DNA of 11,536 bases, taken from Symbiobacteriaceae bacterium (GTDB lineage: Bacteria > Bacillota_E > Symbiobacteriia > Symbiobacteriales > Symbiobacteriaceae). The position numbers and the translations under genes are program-made. The notes beneath the pieces are model-generated. The model saw only the letters and a program-made list of their open reading frames with translations. It had not been told where the DNA came from and did no database searches. Shown here piece by piece: positions 6,309-11,536 of the stretch (its first letter is position 1; each line of letters begins with the position of its first letter). The stretch lies in NCBI GenBank assembly GCA_027356675.1, contig DAHVXO010000097.1, positions 1-11,536 on the forward strand, read 5' to 3'.

Positions 6309-7579
6309 AACTCACCGGTGCCACTCATCCGCCGCGCGACCGACTGGTGTCGTACCATGCGGCGGCGCTTGGCGCGCCGAATCACGCGGCGAACTGTCTT
6401 GACGACGATTCGAAAGACAAAAAGCCCGGCAAACACGATGGCCACCCATTTGAGCCCCACACCGGCCCACCGCACCAGGATCCGGCCAATCGGCGCCGCG
6501 CCGGCCACGGATTCCCGGGCCGTCAGATCCGTTACGGCAACCACGCGATCCCCGTCCCTCACCTCGAGCGAACCCAGTCGCTGGCCGGTTTGCACCGGTG
6601 CCTGTACACTGGCGGGGAGAATTCGCGAGAGCATGGTTTTGGGTTCGGTGCCCTTCGGGACCGTCACGAGGACTTGGTTGCCTGTCGCGACTGGTACAGA
6701 CTGCTTCTTCCCACCCGTCACCGCAACCGTGCCCTGGGGGCTGCCAGCCTCCACAACCACTTTACGCTCGAACTCTTCGAAGCCATAGTTGAGCAGGACG
6801 CGCATGTCATCATACTGCGTCTGTTTGAGGTCCTCACCCATTACCACGCCGATGAGCAGGCGCCCATCCCGATTGGCCGCGTTAACCAGCGTGAGGCGGG
6901 CCTCTTCAGTGAAGCCCGTCTTACCGCCGACCGTGCCATCATAGGAGAAGAGCATGGCGTTGTGGTTATAATAGGTGCCGTTGTTCTTGCCAGGCCAGTT
7001 AAACTCACGGGTCCCGGAGATCTTGAGCAGCGTTGGATTGGCAAACGCCGCCTTGGCAATGAGTGCCATGTCGAGCGCCGACGTGAAGTGCCCGGGTTCA
7101 TGCAGGCCGTGCGGGTTGGTGAAATGGCTATTGATGGCACCCAGACGTTTTGCCGTCTCGTTCATCCAGTTGACGAATTGATCGACACGACCGCCACTGA
7201 CACCTTCAGCAATGGCCACGGCGCAATCATTGCCGGAGACGAGCAGCAGGCCGTAAAGGAGGTCCTCCAACCGCTGCTCCTCGCCCAGGTTCAAGTAGCA
7301 CGAGGACGAATCCGGCAACTGGTTGATCGCCCTTTCACTGACCTTGATCCGCTGGTTCAGGTCGCCGTGTTCGAGGGCGACCAGGGCTGTGAGGAGTTTC
7401 GTAGTGCTGGCCGGATAATTCGTTTCAGTGGCATTCTGTTGGAACAGCACCTCACCCGTGGAGCCGTCGATGAGGACTGCCGCACGGCCGTGCAGCAGGG
7501 GTGACTTGGCGAGGGCAGATGAGGCGGAGGCATACAAAAGCAGAGCGGCCATTCCGGCGATGGCTCGCCGTTTAAGCAA
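6287..7579 (-). CDS. D-alanyl-D-alanine carboxypeptidase (peptidase S11)
   Basis: This is a low-molecular-weight penicillin-binding protein (DacB/DacF type) that trims the terminal D-Ala of peptidoglycan stem peptides outside the membrane. From a TTG start at 7579 it has 430 residues: a basic n-region and hydrophobic signal peptide ending near SALA (about residue 24), the S11 active-site motifs STTK (58-61, nucleophile S58), SGN (115-117) and KTG (220-222), a beta-rich C-terminal domain, then a transmembrane helix (about 371-393) and a very basic cytoplasmic tail. An in-frame ATG at 7630 would add 17 residues, but they spoil the signal peptide. The TTG has GGGGTGA about 9 nt upstream and gives a normal signal sequence. 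It is the only minus-strand gene here, convergent with the methyltransferase and divergent from the nucleotidyltransferase. Which physiological subtype (vegetative or sporulation) it is cannot be told. Confidence 0.93.
   Translation of the reverse strand: MLKRRAIAGMAALLLYASASSALAKSPLLHGRAAVLIDGSTGEVLFQQNATETNYPASTTKLLTALVALEHGDLNQRIKVSERAINQLPDSSSCYLNLGEEQRLEDLLYGLLLVSGNDCAVAIAEGVSGGRVDQFVNWMNETAKRLGAINSHFTNPHGLHEPGHFTSALDMALIAKAAFANPTLLKISGTREFNWPGKNNGTYYNHNAMLFSYDGTVGGKTGFTEEARLTLVNAANRDGRLLIGVVMGEDLKQTQYDDMRVLLNYGFEEFERKVVVEAGSPQGTVAVTGGKKQSVPVATGNQVLVTVPKGTEPKTMLSRILPASVQAPVQTGQRLGSLEVRDGDRVVAVTDLTARESVAGAAPIGRILVRWAGVGLKWVAIVFAGLFVFRIVVKTVRRVIRRAKRRRMVRHQSVARRMSGTGEFYRSRNR
6288..6320. 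repeat. Short repeat/hairpin at convergent gene ends
   Basis: CTCACCGGT occurs at 6286-6294 and again at 6311-6319. Its palindromic core lets 6288-6294 pair with 6314-6320 (caccggt/accggtg, 7 bp, loop 19 nt). It lies exactly where the methyltransferase and carboxypeptidase genes overlap, the only place a shared terminator could be, but there is no T run on either side. Confidence 0.4.
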
Positions 7580-7688
7580 TGTGGAGTTCACCCCGTTTGG
7601 CGCGCAAAATACCCCGTTACAGTTCGCCATTCGACGGCCCGAACCTTCTCAGCCCACGTATGGGCACAACGAAGTTCACCCATATTAT

Positions 7689-7702
7689 GGGGACACGTCC
7701 CC
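7689..7702. promoter_or_regulatory. Palindromic site in divergent intergenic region
   Basis: GGGGAC-AC-GTCCCC is a 14-bp dyad in the gap between the divergent carboxypeptidase and nucleotidyltransferase genes. It is next to an AT-rich tatTAT segment (7683-7688) that reads as CATAAT on the minus strand. It could be an operator for one or both genes. No well-spaced -35 box is seen for either direction, so promoter assignment here is unresolved. Confidence 0.3.
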
Positions 7703-7789
7703 CAAATAGAGGAGTTACTGCGGGTAGGCACGAAGGAATCTGCTTGTTTTCATTTTGGGTATCGATCTCACGGCAAAGGAGTGAGGGGC

Positions 7790-8545
7790 GTGGCGGTAAA
7801 TGTCATCCTTTTGGCTGGCGCGGCGAACACCGGACCACTAAAGGACACAAGCCCTGTCACTAATGAAGCGCTCATCGATATTGGCGGCAAGCCCATGATC
7901 CAGTTCGTGCTCGATGGCCTCCGGCAATCCAAGGAGGTTCAGCGCATCGTCGTGGTCGCGCCGCCCGGGGAGATCGAGCCGCATGTGCAGGGACAGGACC
8001 TCGAGTTTGTTCCCAGCGCTGGGCACATCATCGACAACATTCTGGTTGCCGCCCGGACCCTGCCCAAGGACGTCCAGGTCCTGATTGCCACTTGTGATAT
8101 CCCGCTCATTAATGGCGAGATTATTGATGGGCTTGTGGACCTGTGCCGGCAGAAACCTGCGGAGCTGTATTATCCCATCGTTGAGAAGACGATCGGCGAA
8201 GCGAAGTACCCGCACGTCAAGCGCACATACGTGACTTTGCGCGAGGGGGTTTATACTGGGGGCAACCTCTTCCTGGTCGACCCCAAGGTCATCGAGGCGA
8301 CGGCACCCAGGGCGCGCAAGTTCCTGGATTACCGGAAGAACCCGCTGAAAATGGCGGGCCTCCTGGGCTTCACGTTCTTGATCCGGTACATGATCTTGAA
8401 GAACTTGAACCTTAGCGAGCTTGAGAAGAAGGTCTCTGGCATGTGGGAGCTGAATGGCGCGGTTATCATCTGCCCATGGCCGGAAGTCGGCATCGACGTA
8501 GATAAACCCAGCGATCTTGAACTGGCCCGGGCAGTATTGACCTGA
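7790..8545 (+). CDS. MobA-like nucleotidyltransferase family protein
   Basis: This 251-residue protein has the NTP_transf_3 (MobA-like) Rossmann-type fold that transfers nucleotidyl groups to sugars or cofactors. I do not know its substrate. The N-terminus NVILLAG and the GKPMIQ segment (33-38) fit the nucleotide-binding half, and CDIPL (102-106) holds the expected metal-binding aspartate D103. The usual signature loop (GxGTRM or GxSxRMG) is replaced by AGAANTGPLK (9-18), so the family match is distant. A C-terminal part with a hydrophobic stretch (about 188-202), then KKVSG and GIDVDKPSDLE, resembles proteins I have seen annotated near purR in other Firmicutes; that is recollection only. The start GTG at 7790 fits AAAGGAG (7775-7781) with 8-nt spacing better than GTG at 7781. 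It ends in TGA, a terminator-like hairpin and then purR in the same reading frame. Confidence 0.8.
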   Translation: MAVNVILLAGAANTGPLKDTSPVTNEALIDIGGKPMIQFVLDGLRQSKEVQRIVVVAPPGEIEPHVQGQDLEFVPSAGHIIDNILVAARTLPKDVQVLIATCDIPLINGEIIDGLVDLCRQKPAELYYPIVEKTIGEAKYPHVKRTYVTLREGVYTGGNLFLVDPKVIEATAPRARKFLDYRKNPLKMAGLLGFTFLIRYMILKNLNLSELEKKVSGMWELNGAVIICPWPEVGIDVDKPSDLELARAVLT

Positions 8546-8555
8546 CGGTTTGCGT

Positions 8556-8583
8556 GCCTCGGCCTCAACGGCCGGGGCCTTTT
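8556..8583 (+). terminator. Terminator-like hairpin between nucleotidyltransferase gene and purR
   Basis: Gcctcggcc (8556-8564) pairs with ggccggggc (8570-8578), one T-G pair, loop tcaac, followed by TTTT (8580-8583). It is a convincing intrinsic terminator, yet only about 10-17 nt remain before purR must start, with no room for a promoter. It may be a partial terminator or attenuator controlling purR. Confidence 0.75.
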
Positions 8584-8599
8584 CACGGGGGCGATTCTC

Positions 8600-9418
8600 A
8601 TCGGACGGATCAACCGGAGCGAGCGACTGATCCTTTTAACGAAGCTGCTCGCCGAGCGGCCGGGTGAACAAATCCCGCTGATTCATCTCAGCGAGCAGTT
8701 TGTTGCCGCCAAGTCCACGATTTCCGAAGACCTGTCCTTGATCAAATCGGTGCTCGAAGGCGGCGGTTCCGGCCTACTGCAAACCCATGCCGGAGCCATC
8801 GGGGGGGTGCAGTACTGGCCCGTGCCATCTCAGGTGGACGCGCAGCGCGTCCTGGATGAGTTGTGCCGGTTGCTCCGGGATCCCGCGCGCATCCTGCCCG
8901 GTGGTTTCGTTTACATGACCGATATTCTCACGCATCCAACCTGGATGGCCCGCATCGGTGAGATTCTGGCGGCCCGCTTCCTTGCCAGCCGCCCGGATGC
9001 CGTGCTTACAGTCGAGACCAAGGGAATTCCCCTGGCACTCATGGTCGCTCGGGCGCTCGGCGTCCCCATGATCATGGCCCGTCGCGAAGGGCGGGTGACG
9101 GAGGGGCCATCCTTTACCATCCACTACATCTCGGGATCAACCCGCCGCATCAACACGATGACGGTCGGGTTGCGGGCGCTGAAGCGCGAATCCCGCGTCC
9201 TGGTCGTCGACGACTTCATGAAAGCGGGCGCCACGGCCCGTGCGATGATGGATCTGGTGACGGAACTCGGGGCACACGTTGCTGGTGTTGGTGTCGTTGT
9301 CACCACGGCTGAGCCGCACAAGAAACGTGTTGATGACTTCGTCTCGCTGTTGACTTTGGAAGCGGTCGATGAAGAGGAACGATCGGTGCAGATTCGTCCA
9401 ACTCCTGAAAATCGATAA
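8600..9418 (+). CDS. purR: Purine operon repressor PurR
   Basis: PurR of Firmicutes binds PurBox DNA through an N-terminal winged helix and senses PRPP through a phosphoribosyltransferase-like domain that has no enzyme activity. Its N-terminal family pattern RINRSERLILLTKLL is encoded from 8606. AAKSTISEDL follows, then RILPGGFVYMTDIL and the PRPP loop VVDDFMKAGAT (about 202-212). No ATG, GTG or TTG lies in frame before 8738, which would delete the whole DNA-binding domain. Bacillus-like PurR proteins begin a few residues before the RRSxRL motif. That points to ATC at 8600 (9 nt after the GGGGG run 8587-8591) or ATT at 8594. The given start is this inference, giving 272 residues. A base error in the assembly is the alternative. 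It is preceded by a terminator-like hairpin and followed after 19 nt by the threonine ammonia-lyase gene. Confidence 0.88.
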   Translation: MGRINRSERLILLTKLLAERPGEQIPLIHLSEQFVAAKSTISEDLSLIKSVLEGGGSGLLQTHAGAIGGVQYWPVPSQVDAQRVLDELCRLLRDPARILPGGFVYMTDILTHPTWMARIGEILAARFLASRPDAVLTVETKGIPLALMVARALGVPMIMARREGRVTEGPSFTIHYISGSTRRINTMTVGLRALKRESRVLVVDDFMKAGATARAMMDLVTELGAHVAGVGVVVTTAEPHKKRVDDFVSLLTLEAVDEEERSVQIRPTPENR

Positions 9419-9437
9419 TGGAAGGAATTGAGTCCGT

Positions 9438-10670
9438 TTGACAGTGACATTGGACGACATCCGGAAGGCGGAGTTGGGATTGGCCGGGCATGTCCGGCCC
9501 ACGCCGCTGTATCACTCGCCGGCCATCAGCCTCCAGGCCGGCGTGCCCACGTTCCTGAAGACGGAGAACCTGCAGCGGACGGGCTCATTCAAAGTGAGGG
9601 GCGCCTTCACGAAGATGGCCTCCCTCACGGCGGAGGAGAAGGGGCGCGGCGTGATCGCTGCATCGGCAGGAAATCACGCACAGGGCGTGGCCCTTGCCGC
9701 GCAGGCACTGGGCATCGCTAGTACGATTTGCATGCCCGAAGGGGCGCCGATCACAAAGGTCGAGGCCACTTCCCATTACGGGGCCAAGGTTGTCCTCCAC
9801 GGCGACACGTATGACGATGCCTACCAGAAGGCGCTGGAACTGCAGCAGGCTAACGGCTATACGTTCATCCACGGCTTTGATGACCCGTATACGATTGCCG
9901 GGCAGGGCACAATTGGCCTTGAGATTTTTCAGGAACTCCCCGATGTGGCCACAGTCTTCGTGCCCATCGGCGGGGGCGGCCTGGCGTCGGGGGTGGCCCT
10001 GGCGCTCAAGTCGCTGCGTCCGGATATTCGCGTGATCGGGGTGCAGGCGGCCGGCGCGCCGGCACTCTACCTGAGTCAGCGCAAGGGTGAACTCGTCTAT
10101 ACGGACTCGGTCCGGACGATCGCCGATGGCATCGCGATCAAGCGGCCCGGGAAGTTAAACTGGGAACTCATTAACCGCTATGTCGACGACATCGTTTTGG
10201 TCGATGAAGAGGAGATTGCACAGTCGATCTTGCTGCTGCTGGAACGGGCAAAGTTGATGGTCGAGGGTGCCGGGGCGGTGGGGCTGGCCGCACTGCTCGG
10301 GGGCAAGGCCCCGCAGGTCCGGGGACCGGTCTGCGTGATCCTGTCCGGCGGCAACATTGACGTCAACATCCTCTCCCGCATCATTGAACGGGGACTGGTC
10401 AAGGCCGGGCGGTATGTGCGGATGACCACCTATGTACCCGACCGGCCTGGCGGATTGCAGCGGCTCCTTGCCGTGGTGGCTCAGGCCGGTGCAAACGTCA
10501 TCAACGTTCACCACGAACGGTGGCTGAACAAGGTCACCATCGGCGAGGTTGAGATCGATCTCTCCGTGGAGACCCGGGACACGCGCCATGTGGAGCAGAT
10601 CTTGGCGGTGCTCAAGCACGAGGGTTACCACGTGAACCTGATGCCGGCGTTCCGGCCCAACGATTGGTGA
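9438..10670 (+). CDS. ilvA: Threonine ammonia-lyase with C-terminal ACT domain
   Basis: This PLP enzyme converts threonine to 2-oxobutanoate and ammonia (and can act on serine) through a reactive enamine. It has 410 residues. TGSFKVRGA carries the PLP lysine K52; SAGNHAQG (76-83) binds the substrate carboxylate; GGGGLASG (178-185) is the phosphate-binding loop; SGGN near 305-308 contacts the PLP ring. A single ACT-like domain follows (about 328-404, starting near RMTTYVPDRPGGL). One ACT domain and this length fit the TdcB-like / Firmicutes IlvA type rather than the long two-ACT E. coli IlvA. The TTG start at 9438 has GGAAGGA at 9420-9426. It sits in the purR-spoVG interval where Bacillus has ridA (yabJ), whose product removes the enamine this enzyme makes. 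No ridA is in the window. Probably co-transcribed with purR. Confidence 0.93.
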   Translation: MTVTLDDIRKAELGLAGHVRPTPLYHSPAISLQAGVPTFLKTENLQRTGSFKVRGAFTKMASLTAEEKGRGVIAASAGNHAQGVALAAQALGIASTICMPEGAPITKVEATSHYGAKVVLHGDTYDDAYQKALELQQANGYTFIHGFDDPYTIAGQGTIGLEIFQELPDVATVFVPIGGGGLASGVALALKSLRPDIRVIGVQAAGAPALYLSQRKGELVYTDSVRTIADGIAIKRPGKLNWELINRYVDDIVLVDEEEIAQSILLLLERAKLMVEGAGAVGLAALLGGKAPQVRGPVCVILSGGNIDVNILSRIIERGLVKAGRYVRMTTYVPDRPGGLQRLLAVVAQAGANVINVHHERWLNKVTIGEVEIDLSVETRDTRHVEQILAVLKHEGYHVNLMPAFRPNDW

Positions 10671-10699
10671 GTACGACCACGCGATTGGAGGTGCCTCGT

Positions 10700-10930
10700 A
10701 TGGTGAACCGACCCGCTGCATGGTTTCTCTCTGTGTCGATCGGCGCTGCTGTGATTGCAGTGGTCATGGTGGTGGGCATGGAGCTGCTCCAGGAATCCCA
10801 CCTGACGCTCTGGCTGCATATTCCGCTGACCCTTGTGGCGCTCGGGGGCATATCACTGGGCGCAGGGGTCGCGGGCGTTGCCTACGCGGAGTACCGCGCC
10901 CGTCTGTTCCCGGCTGAACCCACAAAATAG
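10700..10930 (+). CDS. Small two-helix membrane protein, unknown function
   Basis: I do not recognise this 76-residue protein. It has two predicted transmembrane helices (about 7-30 and 36-63) joined by a short loop with QESH, and a short charged tail (EYRARLF...). ATG at 10700 is preferred: GGAGGTG at 10687-10693 gives a good ribosome-binding site with normal spacing. An in-frame TTG at 10664 would overlap the lyase stop and has no such site. The gene begins 29 nt after the threonine ammonia-lyase and ends just before the spoVG promoter, so it is likely the last gene of the purR unit. Possible roles such as transport or envelope accessory are not supported by any motif. Confidence 0.7.
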   Translation: MVNRPAAWFLSVSIGAAVIAVVMVVGMELLQESHLTLWLHIPLTLVALGGISLGAGVAGVAYAEYRARLFPAEPTK

Positions 10931-10948
10931 CAAAACCTGTTTTCTCTG

Positions 10949-10976
10949 GCAGGAAAAATCTGGAAGAATGACGAAG
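10949..10976 (+). promoter_or_regulatory. Sigma-H-like promoter of spoVG
   Basis: GCAGGAAAA (10949-10957) matches the sigma-H -35 consensus RnAGGAwWW fully. After 12 nt, GACGAAG (10970-10976) matches the -10 consensus RnnGAAT except the last base. The predicted start is near 10983, about 30 nt before the GTG. Bacillus subtilis spoVG is a classic sigma-H target, so site and gene agree. This supports a sporulating lineage with Spo0H. Confidence 0.7.
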
Positions 10977-11011
10977 TGCTTCTCCACATTCCTGTTGAGG
11001 GGGACAGCACC

Positions 11012-11281
11012 GTGCAGATTACCGATGTTCGCGTGCGGAAGGTCAGTACCAACGAGGGGAAGCTGAAGGCTTATTGCTCCGTGGTGTTCGATGGCATGTT
11101 CGTCGTGCACGACATGCGCGTGGTCCAAGGTGTGAACGGCGTGTTTGTAGCGATGCCACGCCGGAAGACCGCTGAAGGGGAGTACAAGGACCTCGCCCAT
11201 CCCATCACTTCGGAGGCGCGCGAACTGATTCAAAAGACTGTCCTGGACGCCTTCCAGGAGGCAGAGAGTATCATCGTCTAG
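11012..11281 (+). CDS. spoVG: Septation/sporulation regulator SpoVG
   Basis: This 89-residue protein matches SpoVG, a small conserved nucleic-acid-binding regulator. In Bacillus it affects asymmetric septation and cortex formation, and in other Firmicutes it controls virulence or capsule genes. Family features are the N-terminal [30 protein letters not shown] (about 18-37) and [11 protein letters not shown] with the basic PRRK DNA-contacting patch, then YKDLAHPI. The GTG start at 11012 matches the family N-terminus and has GAGGGGGA at 10997-11004 with 7-nt spacing. A longer in-frame version from 10976 would add 12 residues that overlap the -10 promoter region and is unlikely. A sigma-H-like promoter precedes it, a terminator follows, and glmU is next, as in Bacillus. 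Confidence 0.96.
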   Translation: MQITDVRVRKVSTNEGKLKAYCSVVFDGMFVVHDMRVVQGVNGVFVAMPRRKTAEGEYKDLAHPITSEARELIQKTVLDAFQEAESIIV

Positions 11282-11320
11282 GTGGATCACCCTGGCCTGC
11301 CGGATAAGCCACGCGCAAAG

Positions 11321-11350
11321 GACCTGGCGCCCGTTGGGGCCAGGTCTTTT
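11321..11350 (+). terminator. Intrinsic terminator after spoVG
   Basis: Gacctggc (11321-11328) pairs with gccaggtc (11339-11346); an inner ccc/ggg extends the stem past a bulged G. TCTTTT follows (11345-11350). It separates spoVG from the glmU promoter. Confidence 0.9.
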
Positions 11351-11354
11351 GGCT

Positions 11355-11382
11355 TTGTCAACGAAAGTGGTTGTGGTATAAT
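11355..11382 (+). promoter_or_regulatory. Sigma-A promoter of glmU
   Basis: TTGTCA (11355-11360; 5 of 6 to TTGACA) is followed by a 16-nt spacer and a perfect TATAAT (11377-11382) preceded by TGG (extended -10). Transcription would begin near 11389, giving a short leader with GGAGG at 11405-11409 before the glmU ATG. Confidence 0.85.
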
Positions 11383-11415
11383 GTCACCGGACTTGATGCT
11401 GGGGGGAGGGCTCCC

Positions 11416-11536
11416 ATGACAGAAGTCACGGTCGTGCTACTGGCTGCGGGTCACGGCACCCGCATGAAGTCGAATCTGATTAAAGTGATGCACCCGATTG
11501 CCGGGAAGCCAATGATCGGCCATGTGGTCGACAACG
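11416..11536 (+). CDS. glmU: GlmU, N-acetylglucosamine-1-phosphate uridyltransferase (5' part)
   Basis: Only the first 40 codons are in the window. GlmU is a bifunctional enzyme that acetylates glucosamine-1-phosphate and joins it to UTP, giving UDP-GlcNAc for peptidoglycan. The uridyltransferase signature [20 protein letters not shown] is complete (residues 8-27), with the nucleotide-binding loop AAGxGTRM and a lysine in [15 protein letters not shown] follows. ATG 11416 has GGAGG at 11405-11409, spacing 6 nt. It has its own sigma-A promoter. Its place after spoVG matches the Bacillus order, where prs usually follows. Confidence 0.95.
   Translation, partial: MTEVTVVLLAAGHGTRMKSNLIKVMHPIAGKPMIGHVVDN

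Noticed and set aside
6347..7504. 385-codon open frame on the plus strand
   Set aside because: It is antisense to the D-Ala-D-Ala carboxypeptidase gene, whose active-site motifs, signal peptide and membrane anchor are all intact; the translation has no recognisable family features and low-complexity GC-driven content.
7790..9418. Nucleotidyltransferase-PurR fusion by TGA read-through
   Set aside because: The frames match, but a terminator-like hairpin lies between, TGA serves as the stop of several genes here, and PurR has a normal-looking own N-terminus just after a G-rich ribosome-binding site.
10963..10969. GAAGAAT as the -10 box of the spoVG sigma-H promoter
   Set aside because: It matches the consensus perfectly, but it is only 5 nt from the -35 box; GACGAAG at 12 nt has the right spacing.
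1..11536. CRISPR array, insertion sequence, prophage or defence island
   Set aside because: No regularly spaced repeats, transposase, integrase or phage-type genes are seen; the methyltransferase lacks a nuclease partner in the window.

Overview
The window is a chromosomal segment of a spore-forming Firmicute (Bacillota) with fairly high GC, roughly 60% by eye. The evidence is gene order. yabE - rsmA(ksgA) - (ykuK) - veg - ispE - ... - purR - ... - spoVG - glmU follows the Bacillus/Clostridia core cluster yabE-rnmV-ksgA-yabG-veg-sspF-ispE-purR-ridA-spoVG-glmU, which lies near the replication origin in Bacillus. SpoVG, a sigma-H-like promoter and sigma-A promoters with textbook -35/-10 boxes support this. 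TTG and GTG starts are frequent. I cannot place the genus; it looks more like a clostridial/Limnochordia-type lineage or a metagenomic genome than a Bacillus.

Layout. Positions 1-464 are the tail of a ribosomal RNA operon: spacer, 5S rRNA, tRNA-Val(CAC), a terminator-like hairpin, tRNA-Arg(CCG) and a strong terminator. From 624 come a YabE-type cell-wall protein (DUF348-G5-3D), a perfect 17-bp hairpin, and the 16S rRNA dimethyltransferase RsmA. A YkuK-family RNase-H-like protein with its own promoter follows, then veg with two tandem sigma-A promoters and a terminator. Next is ispE (isoprenoid precursor synthesis), whose stop overlaps the start of a solitary type IIG-like adenine DNA methyltransferase. 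That gene runs convergently, with overlapping 3' ends, into a minus-strand D-Ala-D-Ala carboxypeptidase (peptidase S11). Divergent from the carboxypeptidase, the plus strand resumes with a MobA-like nucleotidyltransferase, purR, a threonine ammonia-lyase, a two-helix membrane protein and spoVG. A terminator, a sigma-A promoter and the first 40 codons of glmU close the window.

How it fits together. Most genes are housekeeping: ribosome maturation (5S, tRNAs, RsmA), envelope (YabE, carboxypeptidase, GlmU), isoprenoids (IspE), purine control (PurR) and sporulation or developmental regulation (Veg, SpoVG). Departures from the Bacillus layout are the interesting part. RNase M5 (rnmV), yabG, sspF and ridA are all missing from their usual slots. 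In their place or nearby are ykuK, a threonine ammonia-lyase (which makes RidA's substrate) in the ridA slot, and a solitary DNA methyltransferase translationally coupled to ispE. The purR reading frame has no ATG, GTG or TTG where the protein must begin, and it directly follows a terminator-like hairpin.
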